Assembly: GCA_944323345.1 (NCBI GenBank)
Contig: CALUSC010000018.1
Location: 1 to 39,370 of the forward strand
Length of the DNA stretch: 39,370 bases
Direction of reading: 5' to 3'
From: an uncultured Bacteroidales bacterium
GTDB lineage: Bacteria > Bacteroidota > Bacteroidia > Bacteroidales > UBA932
This document shows positions 15,589 to 24,043 of this stretch, piece after piece. The position numbers and the translations under genes are program-made. Under the pieces are notes generated by a model. That model saw nothing but the letters and a program-made list of their open reading frames with translations. It had not been told where the DNA came from and made no database searches. Each line of letters opens with the position of its first letter. The stretch's first letter is position 1.

Positions 15589-16362
15589 ATGCGATATTCC
15601 ATAAGACTGTCCTACAACGGTTCCGCTTTCATCGGCTGGCAAATACAGCCGGAAGGGACATCGGTACAGGAGACTCTCCAGGATGCATTGTCCATAGCTC
15701 TGGGCGAGGATATAAAAGTCACTGGAGCCGGGCGGACCGACACTGGTGTCAATGCCGTGAACTACATCGCCCATTTCGACTTCGAAGGACGGTCCGGCAA
15801 AAGGCCGGAGGTATTGGCATACAAAATAAATGCCATCTTGGGGCGCAACATAACGGTGCATGAGATAGCACCCGTCACAGATGATTTCCACGCCCGATTT
15901 TCAGCAGTTTACAGAGAATACAAGTATTTCCTGCACCGTAAAAAGGACCCGTTCATGGGGCAGTTTTCATGGCACTGCAAATACAGGCTCGACATGGAAG
16001 CGATGAACGAGGCCGCCGCTTTACTGAAAGGGAGACGGGATTTCAGCTGTTTCGAAAAAAAAGGAGGCAACAACAAGACTTCCGTATGCACAGTATTCGA
16101 TGCGGGATGGAAGACATACAAGCCATCCCATATCGAGGAGCTCGGCTATCCTGCCGGAGATGACGATTATCTGGTATTTACCGTAAAGGCAGACAGGTTC
16201 CTCAGAAATATGGTAAGGGCCATCGTCGGCTCCCTGATAGACGTCGGCCGCGGCAAAAGAGATCTGGCCTGGTTCAGGGCTCTTCTGGAAAACGGCGCAC
16301 GCTCGGATGCGGGCGAATCAGTACCCGGCCATGCGCTTTTCCTTACGGAAACAGGCTATTGA
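15589..16362 (+). CDS. truA: tRNA pseudouridine(38-40) synthase TruA
   Basis: A 257-residue TruA, which converts uridines 38-40 in the anticodon stem-loop of many tRNAs to pseudouridine. The catalytic Asp51 sits in GAGRTDTGVNA. Further family segments are HDFHARFSA-like VTDDFHARFSAVYREY and the C-terminal FLRNMVRAIVGSL. Length is normal. It has its own promoter, divergent from the MoxR-Bat operon, and is followed by a 160-bp gap before lon. Confidence 0.96.
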   Translation: MRYSIRLSYNGSAFIGWQIQPEGTSVQETLQDALSIALGEDIKVTGAGRTDTGVNAVNYIAHFDFEGRSGKRPEVLAYKINAILGRNITVHEIAPVTDDFHARFSAVYREYKYFLHRKKDPFMGQFSWHCKYRLDMEAMNEAAALLKGRRDFSCFEKKGGNNKTSVCTVFDAGWKTYKPSHIEELGYPAGDDDYLVFTVKADRFLRNMVRAIVGSLIDVGRGKRDLAWFRALLENGARSDAGESVPGHALFLTETGY

Positions 16363-16471
16363 CCTTAGTCCGTATCTTTAGAAATGACACCCGGACGATC
16401 CGGAAGATTCGGCAAGAATCCTCTGGCACAGAGATTGACCATAATGCCCGGCGTTATTAAAACCGGCCTTA

Positions 16472-16490
16472 TACTGACAAAATGTCAGTA
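16472..16490. promoter_or_regulatory. Perfect palindrome upstream of lon, candidate heat-shock operator
   Basis: TACTGACA (16472-16479) and TGTCAGTA (16483-16490) are exact inverted repeats with an AAA spacer, 33 bp before the lon ATG. The dyad is symmetric and lacks a T run, so it looks like a dimeric regulator site rather than a terminator. The position fits control of lon; the binding protein is unknown. The rest of the 16363-16522 gap holds a TATCTTTA sequence near 16373 and GC-rich short repeats, but no gene. Confidence 0.5.
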
Positions 16491-16522
16491 GGGGCAGACT
16501 GAATAAAAAGGGAAACAATTAT

Positions 16523-18922
16523 ATGAAAGAATTTAAAGACATTTTATCCCCGTCCGGTACTGAAGTGAACATCATACCGGTATTGCAGGGAGAGGGATTC
16601 ATGAAATTGGATGAGGCGGAATTGCCTGACTCCCTCCCGTTACTTGCGCTGAGAAATGCCGTATTGTTCCCTGGAACAATATATCCGATAACCATAGGGA
16701 GAGAAAAATCCATAAAACTCATTGAAGATGCCGAAAAGAATAATGCATTCATCGGGGCGGTTCCGCAGAATGACGTCTCGGTGGAAGATCCCAAAAAGGA
16801 CGACCTGTACCAGTTCGGTACGGTAGCCAAGATTCTGAAGACTCTGGAAATGCCTGACGGAACTATCACTGCCATTCTCCAGGGATTCAAAAGATTCAGC
16901 ATCGATGCAGTAACCGAATACGAGCCGTACATGCTCGGTCTGGTGCATTATCTCAATGATACGGCACCTGACAGCAATGACAAAAATGTCAGAATGATAG
17001 CCGAATCCCTGAAGGAAAAAGCCGTCACTGTCATAAAAATGTCATCATTCGTGTCGAAAGAGGCGGCTTCAGCGCTGAAATCGATAGACAGTTTCGAATT
17101 CCTCGTGAATTTCATAGCCACGACGGTAGAGGTGGAAAACTTCGAGGACAAGATAGAGCTGCTCCAGTACGGAGACCTCAGGCAGAGGGCCATGAAACTG
17201 CTGGCAGTGCTGGATACCCAGATAGAACTCCTGAAAATCAAACAGGACATAAACCAGAAAGTGAAGATGGAAATCGACCAGCAGCAGAGGGAATATTACC
17301 TGAACAGCCAGCTGAAGACGATCCAGGAGGAACTGGGCATGGACGAGATGGAGGAATTCGAAAAGCTCAGGGCCCGTGCCGAAGAAAAAATCTGGCCCGC
17401 TTCCGTACAGGAGATTTTCGAGAAAGAGATGGCCAAACTGGAAAGGTACAATCCGAGCTCTCCGGACTACAGCATCCAGTACAATTATATTCAGTTCATG
17501 CTGGATCTCCCGTGGGGAGAAGTCTCACAGGACAATCTGGACCTGAAACATGCCCAGAAAGTCCTGGACGAAGACCATTTCGGACTGGAGAATGTCAAGG
17601 AAAGGATCATAGAATATCTGGCTGTCCTGAAGCTGAAAGGAGACATGAAGTCGCCGATACTGTGCCTGTACGGGCCTCCGGGAGTCGGCAAGACCAGCCT
17701 GGGCAAATCCATTGCCAGGGCACTTGGAAGGAAATATGTCAGGATTGCACTCGGAGGAGTGCACGATGAATCGGAAATAAGGGGACACAGGAAAACTTAT
17801 ATCGGAGCCCTTCCCGGCAGGATTCTGAATGCCATAAACAGGGCCGGGACCTCGAATCCTGTCATAGTCCTGGACGAGATAGACAAGCTCAGTACGGATA
17901 TAAAGGGCGACCCTTCGTCTGCATTGCTGGAAGCACTCGACCCGGAACAGAATACGACATTCCATGACAATTATCTGGACATCGACTACGACCTGTCGAA
18001 CGTGCTGTTCCTGACTACTGCCAACAATACGTCCACCATCCAGCCTGCCCTCAGGGACAGAATGGAGATGATAAACGTGACGGGATATCTGGCGGAAGAG
18101 AAAATGTCCATCGCCAAAGATTATCTGATACCGAGACAGTTGAAGGAGCACGGTCTGGACAGAAAGCAGCTTAGGATCGACAAAAGCTGTCTGGAAAAAA
18201 TCATAAGCGACTACACACGCGAGTCCGGAGTGCGGGGACTGGAAAAACAGATAGCGAAGATAGCTAGGGTGACGGCAAAGAAGATCGCCCTCGGAGAAGA
18301 CTATCCCAAGGTCCTGAAAAAAGAGCACCTGAAGGAATATCTCGGTCTTCCTACAAGTTTCCACGACATGCAGAAAGGCAATGAGGCTCCCGGAGTGGTG
18401 ACCGGACTGGCGTGGACGGAAATGGGTGGCGAGATACTTTTCATCGAAAGTTCCATCAGCAATGGCAAGGGCAACCTGTCCATGACAGGAAATCTGGGCG
18501 ACGTGATGAAAGAGTCGGCCACTATAGCATACCAGTACATAAAGGCGCATCCTGAAATGGCCGGGATTACATACGAAGAGTTTGCCGGGAAGGATATCCA
18601 TATCCATGTGCCTGAAGGTGCAGTGCCTAAAGACGGGCCGTCCGCAGGCATCACGATGGTAAGTTCCATGGTTTCCGCCCTTCGAGGCAAACAGGCCAAA
18701 AGCGGCATTGCCATGACCGGCGAGATGACACTCAGGGGCAGAGTCCTTCCTGTAGGCGGCATAAAGGAAAAGATACTGGCTGCCAAGAGGGCCGGGATAC
18801 ACACCATCATAATCTCCGAAGATAACCGCAAGGACATCGAGGACATAAAGGAGATTTACGTAAAAGGCCTGGATTTCATCTACGTCAAGACCATCGATGA
18901 TGTCATCAAGGCAATCTTCTGA
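16523..18922 (+). CDS. lon: ATP-dependent protease La (Lon)
   Basis: This 799-residue protein is a full-length Lon, the cytosolic ATP-dependent serine protease that removes damaged and regulatory proteins. An N-terminal substrate-binding LON domain (about 40-240) and coiled coil precede the AAA+ module with Walker A GPPGVGKT at 384-391 and Walker B VIVLDEIDK. The protease domain carries the Ser707-Lys750 dyad (PKDGPSAG and GGIKEK). The ATG at 16523 follows a purine-rich AAGGGAAAC. A palindrome 33 bp upstream suggests specific regulation. AGG is a frequent Arg codon in this gene. Confidence 0.97.
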   Translation: MKEFKDILSPSGTEVNIIPVLQGEGFMKLDEAELPDSLPLLALRNAVLFPGTIYPITIGREKSIKLIEDAEKNNAFIGAVPQNDVSVEDPKKDDLYQFGTVAKILKTLEMPDGTITAILQGFKRFSIDAVTEYEPYMLGLVHYLNDTAPDSNDKNVRMIAESLKEKAVTVIKMSSFVSKEAASALKSIDSFEFLVNFIATTVEVENFEDKIELLQYGDLRQRAMKLLAVLDTQIELLKIKQDINQKVKMEIDQQQREYYLNSQLKTIQEELGMDEMEEFEKLRARAEEKIWPASVQEIFEKEMAKLERYNPSSPDYSIQYNYIQFMLDLPWGEVSQDNLDLKHAQKVLDEDHFGLENVKERIIEYLAVLKLKGDMKSPILCLYGPPGVGKTSLGKSIARALGRKYVRIALGGVHDESEIRGHRKTYIGALPGRILNAINRAGTSNPVIVLDEIDKLSTDIKGDPSSALLEALDPEQNTTFHDNYLDIDYDLSNVLFLTTANNTSTIQPALRDRMEMINVTGYLAEEKMSIAKDYLIPRQLKEHGLDRKQLRIDKSCLEKIISDYTRESGVRGLEKQIAKIARVTAKKIALGEDYPKVLKKEHLKEYLGLPTSFHDMQKGNEAPGVVTGLAWTEMGGEILFIESSISNGKGNLSMTGNLGDVMKESATIAYQYIKAHPEMAGITYEEFAGKDIHIHVPEGAVPKDGPSAGITMVSSMVSALRGKQAKSGIAMTGEMTLRGRVLPVGGIKEKILAAKRAGIHTIIISEDNRKDIEDIKEIYVKGLDFIYVKTIDDVIKAIF

Positions 18923-18982
18923 CATAAAGTTGTTCTTTTTCTTTTTTTTGACCAATTTTGCTCTGGTTTTAGACAGACAATA

Positions 18983-19651
18983 ATGGAAGTCAAGATAGAA
19001 CAAAGCTGGAAAGAAGCGCTCCAGGGTGAGTTTGACAAACCGTATTTTGCTCACCTGGTGCGCTTTCTTCATGAAGAAAAGGCGGCAGGAAAGACCATAT
19101 ATCCGCCGGGCCCGGCCATTTTCAGGGCATTCGAGCTGACACCTGCCGGCAAAGTAAAGGTAGTCATACTCGGACAGGACCCCTACCACGGTGCAGGACA
19201 GGCCATGGGACTGTCATTTTCCGTCCCTGACAATATTCCGGCACCTCCCTCCCTGAAAAATATTTTCAAGGAGATACACGATGACTTGGGAATCGCCATG
19301 AGCGGACGCCCGAATCTTGAAAAATGGGCCAGACAGGGGGTACTTCTGCTGAACGCATCCCTCACAGTGCAGGCAGGACAGCCGAACTCGCACAGCAATA
19401 TCGGATGGACAGAATTCACCGATGCTGTCATCAAATGGCTTTCCGACCACAGGGAAGGCATTGTATTCCTGCTTTGGGGGAGCTATGCCAGAGCCAAGAA
19501 GTCCCTTATAGACACCACCAGGCACCATGTGCTCGAAGCAGCCCATCCGTCGCCCCTGGCACGTGGAGCGTTCTTCGGCTGCAGGCATTTTTCGAAAACG
19601 AATGAAATCCTGATGAAGGAGGGGCTTGCTCCTATCGACTGGCAACTGTAA
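18983..19651 (+). CDS. ung: Uracil-DNA glycosylase (family 1)
   Basis: A 222-residue family 1 uracil-DNA glycosylase that removes uracil from DNA to start base excision repair. The water-activating loop GQDPYHG contains Asp66, and the minor-groove loop HPSPLARG contains His188. The uracil-binding LLLNASLTV segment is also present. Length is typical. A CAATTTTG sequence about 30 bp before the ATG is a near match to the -7 promoter box, with TTG about 18 bp further upstream. coaD follows after 30 bp. Confidence 0.96.
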   Translation: MEVKIEQSWKEALQGEFDKPYFAHLVRFLHEEKAAGKTIYPPGPAIFRAFELTPAGKVKVVILGQDPYHGAGQAMGLSFSVPDNIPAPPSLKNIFKEIHDDLGIAMSGRPNLEKWARQGVLLLNASLTVQAGQPNSHSNIGWTEFTDAVIKWLSDHREGIVFLLWGSYARAKKSLIDTTRHHVLEAAHPSPLARGAFFGCRHFSKTNEILMKEGLAPIDWQL

Positions 19652-19681
19652 CAACGGACCTAAACAGCACACGAATATACA

Positions 19682-20158
19682 ATGAAACGAACAGCACTTT
19701 TCCCAGGCTCATTCGATCCTTTCACGGCAGGTCATCTCAATATTCTCAAACGCGCACTGACCATGTTCGACGAGGTAGTCGTAGCCATAGGGATAAACAT
19801 AGACAAAAGAGGGCATTTTTCCACGGAGACGAAGACCGAAATCATCAGGCAGGCCACTGCAGGGCTGGAAGGAGTCCGGATCACGAGATACGACACCCTC
19901 ACCGTGGATATCTGCCGAGAACTCGGCATAAGACATATTGTCCGCGGAGTCAGGAACATGATAGATTTCGAGACGGAACGCTCCATAGCTGATGCGAACC
20001 GCCGTCTTGCGCCTGAAATAGACACTATCATAATTCCGACTGCCCAGGAATTCGCCCATATTTCATCCACTGCCGTCAGGGACCTGATAAAGCACGGAGG
20101 AGACACATCGCTGTTCGTGCCCGAGGGCGTTGACCCCAAACTGCTCGGAGCCGAATGA
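19682..20158 (+). CDS. coaD: Phosphopantetheine adenylyltransferase
   Basis: A 158-residue CoaD, which transfers AMP from ATP to 4'-phosphopantetheine in the fourth step of coenzyme A synthesis. The nucleotidyltransferase signature is visible as GSFDPFTAGH (residues 9-18, equivalent to the TxGH motif), along with RGVRNMIDFETE and the C-terminal ISSTAVRDL. Length matches the family. The stop codon overlaps the start of the tandem-thioredoxin gene, so the two may be translationally coupled. Confidence 0.96.
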   Translation: MKRTALFPGSFDPFTAGHLNILKRALTMFDEVVVAIGINIDKRGHFSTETKTEIIRQATAGLEGVRITRYDTLTVDICRELGIRHIVRGVRNMIDFETERSIADANRRLAPEIDTIIIPTAQEFAHISSTAVRDLIKHGGDTSLFVPEGVDPKLLGAE

Positions 20159-21657
20159 TGACCAGACCGGCGGCAATAATATTGTCATTGACAGCATGGC
20201 TGTCAATACAGGTATCCGTCTCGGCCCAGCCGGATACTGCAGCGATGAACGCACTTGGGGAAAAGCTCGAAGAATACCTGAAGATAATAGAAAAAGAGCC
20301 GGCAGACGTCAAGTGCGGAGAAACCGATTTCCTGATAGAAAGCTGCCAGGACTCTCTCGTCAGGCAATATACCGCGCTGAAGCTCTACAATCATTTTATC
20401 CGGTCCAGGCTCATGGGTGACGAAACAGTGGCCATCCATATATACGATAAATGGTTCGGGTCCGGGAAAGTGGCGATGAAAAGCGATATAGACATGATGA
20501 ATGCAAGGATATTCGCCACATTCAACAGGCAGTCGCTCATAGGGTCCAGAGCGCCGGAACTGACGATGGTGGATATCGACGGCCAATATGCCGACCTGTT
20601 CCGCCAAGGTACTTGCAGCGACAGGCCTTCGGTTCTTTTTTTCTATGACAGCGGATGCCCTACATGCAAAATGGACGCTGTCATGCTCCGGAGTATTCTC
20701 TCGGACAGCAAATACATGGTGAATTTATATGCGATATACACGCAGCAGTCTGAGGAGGACTGGAAAAATTTCGTGACCGGATATCTCGACATAGAAAATC
20801 CGCAGGTCAATATCCGCCACCTCTGGGATCCGGACCTGTCTTCCGATTTCCAGCTGAAATACGGGCTGCTTCAGACCCCAGGCATTTTCCTGATATCACG
20901 TACGGGGACTGTCATCGGAAGGAAACTGGATGTCATCGCCCTGAAACAGCTTCTGGACATATATTGCAAGCCGTACGAATACGGGAACGAAGAGTCGGAA
21001 GCCTTCTATGACCGCATATTCTCGGAATACGGAGGATCTCCGGAATGCGGCCAGGTCAGGAAAATCTGCGACGAGATAGCTGATAAGACACTTTCCGGGA
21101 AAGACACCCTGCTTTTCAAACAGATGACCGGAGATCTGATGTACTGGCTCGGAAACCGGAGGGGAGAAGGACTGAAATGCGGACTGGATTATCTGATCGG
21201 CAAGTATATAACAGGCAAGCCCGATATTTGGACCGATAGCGACGATTCGTTGAAGATACTGCCCTGGGCGGAGATGCTGTCCGACCTGCTCGGGAAAGCG
21301 GATATCGGCAGCCGCCTGCCGGATATCACAGTCAGCGGCCTGCTGAAAAAAGGTGGCAGGGAAAAGACCAGGACAATCCGTCTGGACAGGCTGAGGAATG
21401 CTACGGTAATATTCCACACCGAAGGCTGCAGTTTCTGCAAGGCTGAACTGGAAGCTGCTGATTCATTGTCCGGAACGGACAGAAAAATGAAATTCTTCAT
21501 AATAGACATGGACCTGCTGATAGACAGCGATCCCGATACGGCATTCGCTCTTTTCGAACGCATGGATCTATCCGTGATGCCATATATAACCGTTGTGGAC
21601 GGAAAAGGGACTGTGCGCCGGAAGTATGTCTCCCTTACCGGGAAGAAGGTTTCCTGA
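20155..21657 (+). CDS. Secreted protein with two thioredoxin-like domains
   Basis: A 500-residue exported protein. A signal peptide (about 1-24) precedes a helical region resembling DUF5106 (about 30-125). The first thioredoxin-like domain has the redox motif CPTC at 168-171 and a cis-Pro after Thr241. A helical linker follows, then a second thioredoxin-like domain with CSFC at 425-428 and Met-Pro at 475-476. Both sites therefore keep the Cys pair and the cis-Pro of working oxidoreductases. It likely acts in the periplasm in disulfide reduction or shuffling; the substrate is unknown. Alternative ATGs at 20155 and 20158 overlap the coaD stop. The 3' end overlaps convergent lnt by 23 bp. Confidence 0.82.
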   Translation: MMTRPAAIILSLTAWLSIQVSVSAQPDTAAMNALGEKLEEYLKIIEKEPADVKCGETDFLIESCQDSLVRQYTALKLYNHFIRSRLMGDETVAIHIYDKWFGSGKVAMKSDIDMMNARIFATFNRQSLIGSRAPELTMVDIDGQYADLFRQGTCSDRPSVLFFYDSGCPTCKMDAVMLRSILSDSKYMVNLYAIYTQQSEEDWKNFVTGYLDIENPQVNIRHLWDPDLSSDFQLKYGLLQTPGIFLISRTGTVIGRKLDVIALKQLLDIYCKPYEYGNEESEAFYDRIFSEYGGSPECGQVRKICDEIADKTLSGKDTLLFKQMTGDLMYWLGNRRGEGLKCGLDYLIGKYITGKPDIWTDSDDSLKILPWAEMLSDLLGKADIGSRLPDITVSGLLKKGGREKTRTIRLDRLRNATVIFHTEGCSFCKAELEAADSLSGTDRKMKFFIIDMDLLIDSDPDTAFALFERMDLSVMPYITVVDGKGTVRRKYVSLTGKKVS

Positions 21658-23272
21658 TTATAAACCTGACGGCAAGTGCGGCTGTCAGAAGCCAGAATAC
21701 GAAGGTGCAGACCCTGCCCGCAATATCTCCGTTCCTGACGAAAAATGTCAGTTCGTCATTCCTGTTTACATGACCGTGCAATACTGCAGGCTCCCACCAT
21801 CCGGTCCTGTCTTCGATTTCCCCTTTCTGGTTTATGATGGCCGAAATTCCTGTATTGGCACATCTGGCTATACTGCGGCGAGTCTCTATGGCCCTGAGGG
21901 AAGCATATCTGAGATGCTGCCGGTATCCGGGGGTATTGCCCCACCATGCGTCGTTGGTAATGATGGTCATCACTTCCGCGCCCTTGCGGACATATCCGGT
22001 ATAATACTCCCCATAGACCGATTCATAGCATACGGCACAGCCGACAGGGATTCCGGCGCCTCCGATGCCACGGACGTGAAGGACTGAAATGGAATCCTGG
22101 CCGATGCAGCGCCCCATGACACCGCCCAGCATATCGTCGATTCTGCAGAATATCGCAGGATAAGGCGTCTTTTCCACCGCCACTACCAATTTGTTCTTGT
22201 GGAAAATCTCCGCATTCCCTGTCCCGTCCGTCATCAGAGCCGAATTATGGGATTCCACCCATCTGCCGTCACGGACCTTTCTGGCCGTATGGGAAGGGCG
22301 GCCGACCGAGCTGATATAGGTCCTGGATGATGCTCCGAAAAGGATATTCACACCTGGAAAGTCTTTCAGGAAATCATCGAAAAGCCGCAAGGTCCGGCTT
22401 GCATAAAGGTCATTCGTGACCACGTCATTGGTGAAAGTCTCCGGAGCGAGGACCAGAAGAGGCGCCTTATCCGAACTGTCATTCCGTCTGTAGTCCAGGA
22501 AATCACCGGCCTGGGAAAGGAAAACGGCATTCTGCTGAGCCTGCGTCATAGCTTGGAACTTGTTGTACGGATCTATGTTCGGCTGGACGATGACTACTTC
22601 GAGAGGATCGGACTTCTCCTCATATCTGTCGTAAATCATATCCGACACCATGAACGGCGCTATCAGTATGACAGCGCAGCCTGCCACGGATGCAGTCCGG
22701 GCTTTCCAGTTGAAGCGGAACGACCATGTGCCGTCGGAAAGGGCCACGAGAATGCCGAAGACGGAAAGGTTCGACAGCCATATCCAGAGCGAACCGCCCA
22801 GGACTCCGGTATATTCATACCACTGCACTGATTTTATGCTTGTCGCAAAGGCGTTTCCCAGCACAAGCCACGGCCACGAAATATCTGCGTCAAAGTATGC
22901 GCGCTCCCAGGCTATCCACATGACCATGAGGAAAATATACGGCAACACGCCTGAGAATCGTCTCTTGCTGAATCTGTAGATGCCGAAAATGACCGACATC
23001 TGGAATGCGTTCGCGAAGACAGCGAAAAGCCCGCCCCCGACAGTGGCGTTGCAGACCCAGAAAGTAGTCGCAGCATTCCATAACACAAACGACAGATAGT
23101 GCCACAGCCAGAAATGCCTGTACCCGGTCAACGTAGCGATACGGTCCATGATGAGCAGCGGCAGGAAACCGAAAAGTGCCGCGAACCCCATGTGAGGGAC
23201 AAGAAACGGCAACGACATCAGTGCCGCAAATATGACTGAAAGACAGGCAAAAAACAGATTCGTGTTCTTCAT
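21635..23272 (-). CDS. lnt: Apolipoprotein N-acyltransferase
   Basis: A 545-residue Lnt, the inner-membrane enzyme that adds the third acyl chain to lipoproteins. Hydrophobic segments occupy the first 210 residues and one lies near the C-terminus, around a periplasmic nitrilase-like domain. The catalytic triad is visible as Glu278 (LAPE), Lys359 (FHKNKLV) and Cys415 (VCYESVYGE). The start at 23272 is preferred over 23290, because the latter coincides with the -7 promoter box at 23290-23297. It is convergent with the thioredoxin gene, overlapping it by 23 bp. Confidence 0.92.
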   Translation of the reverse strand: MKNTNLFFACLSVIFAALMSLPFLVPHMGFAALFGFLPLLIMDRIATLTGYRHFWLWHYLSFVLWNAATTFWVCNATVGGGLFAVFANAFQMSVIFGIYRFSKRRFSGVLPYIFLMVMWIAWERAYFDADISWPWLVLGNAFATSIKSVQWYEYTGVLGGSLWIWLSNLSVFGILVALSDGTWSFRFNWKARTASVAGCAVILIAPFMVSDMIYDRYEEKSDPLEVVIVQPNIDPYNKFQAMTQAQQNAVFLSQAGDFLDYRRNDSSDKAPLLVLAPETFTNDVVTNDLYASRTLRLFDDFLKDFPGVNILFGASSRTYISSVGRPSHTARKVRDGRWVESHNSALMTDGTGNAEIFHKNKLVVAVEKTPYPAIFCRIDDMLGGVMGRCIGQDSISVLHVRGIGGAGIPVGCAVCYESVYGEYYTGYVRKGAEVMTIITNDAWWGNTPGYRQHLRYASLRAIETRRSIARCANTGISAIINQKGEIEDRTGWWEPAVLHGHVNRNDELTFFVRNGDIAGRVCTFVFWLLTAALAVRFIIRKPSSR

Positions 23273-23289
23273 CTCCGGAAATTTGCCCA

Positions 23290-23297
23290 CAAATATA
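23290..23297 (-). promoter_or_regulatory. -7 promoter box for lnt
   Basis: TATATTTG on the minus strand is an exact TAnnTTTG match, 17 bp before the lnt ATG at 23272. A GGAG sequence lies directly before the ATG. The opposing LysE promoter box starts 34 bp away. Confidence 0.6.
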
Positions 23298-23330
23298 CGA
23301 ATACTATTTTTTTATTTTCCCATATCTGTA

Positions 23331-23338
23331 TATCTTTG
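23331..23338 (+). promoter_or_regulatory. -7 promoter box for the LysE-PASTA-rluD unit
   Basis: TATCTTTG matches the TAnnTTTG consensus and is followed by GC, as in several other boxes here. The predicted transcript would start about 6-7 nt before the ATG at 23351, giving a very short leader; a second ATG at 23363 would leave about 18 nt. Confidence 0.6.
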
Positions 23339-23350
23339 CGTGCTTTCAGT

Positions 23351-24016
23351 ATGGAGAACTCGATGGTCCTGGATATTGTAAAAGGTTTTGCCATAGGCAT
23401 CTGCGCATCTGCCCCCGTAGGGCCGATAGCCATACTGGTCATCCAGAAATCACTGAGCAATGGCCATAAGGCCGGATTCATAACGGGCCTGGGAGCCTGC
23501 GTGGTGGATACGGTTTTTTCCATAGTAGCCATATTCGCTCTTGCCGCGGCGGAAAGACTGATAAACGAACACAGGGAACTGATACTTCTCGCAGGAGGAA
23601 TAGTCGTGACAATACTGGGCTGGAGCATGAGTACATCAGACCCGTTCAGAAAGCTCAAGGCCAGGGAAAGCAAGCGGACAGCAGTGTCGGTAACCGATTT
23701 CCTGCAGGCCATTGCCATGGGACTTTCGAACCCCGGGGCGATATTCGTGATTTTCGCGCTCTTCGCGTTTTTCGGCATAGGTCCGCTGGACAGCTCCGAC
23801 TGGAGAGTCGCCCCCATAATCCTGTCCGTAAGTCTCGGTTCGGCATTCTACTGGTTTATAGTCACCTGGCTGCTAAGCCATTTCAGGAAAAGGTTCAGAC
23901 TGCGGACTATACTGTGGATTAACCGGATTACCGGAGCCATAATAATCATCATAGGTCTGGTACTCCTCGGTGAAGGAATATTCAGGATACTGTTCCGCGG
24001 GGCCAGCCTGTTTTAA
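23351..24016 (+). CDS. LysE-family transporter
   Basis: A 221-residue polytopic membrane protein of the LysE/RhtB translocator family, which exports amino acids or related metabolites. About six hydrophobic segments are visible. The N-terminal segment GFAIGICASAPVGPIAILVIQKSLSNGHKAG-like region contains the family's conserved APVGP motif followed by a small-residue-rich turn. The substrate cannot be predicted. I chose the ATG at 23351 because the upstream frame extends into the promoter. The PASTA gene follows after 27 bp. Confidence 0.82.
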   Translation: MENSMVLDIVKGFAIGICASAPVGPIAILVIQKSLSNGHKAGFITGLGACVVDTVFSIVAIFALAAAERLINEHRELILLAGGIVVTILGWSMSTSDPFRKLKARESKRTAVSVTDFLQAIAMGLSNPGAIFVIFALFAFFGIGPLDSSDWRVAPIILSVSLGSAFYWFIVTWLLSHFRKRFRLRTILWINRITGAIIIIIGLVLLGEGIFRILFRGASLF

Positions 24017-24043
24017 ACGCATGGAAATATTAAAACTCTCAAT

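Noticed and set aside
16440-16470. CCGG-containing repeats before the lon palindrome as a truA terminator
   Set aside because: The arms pair poorly and no T run follows.
17525-19189. 554-codon open frame antisense to lon and the start of ung
   Set aside because: It lies opposite a full-length conserved lon. Its composition (many His, Arg and Cys, no recognisable motif) is that of a mirror frame produced by the codon bias of the real gene.
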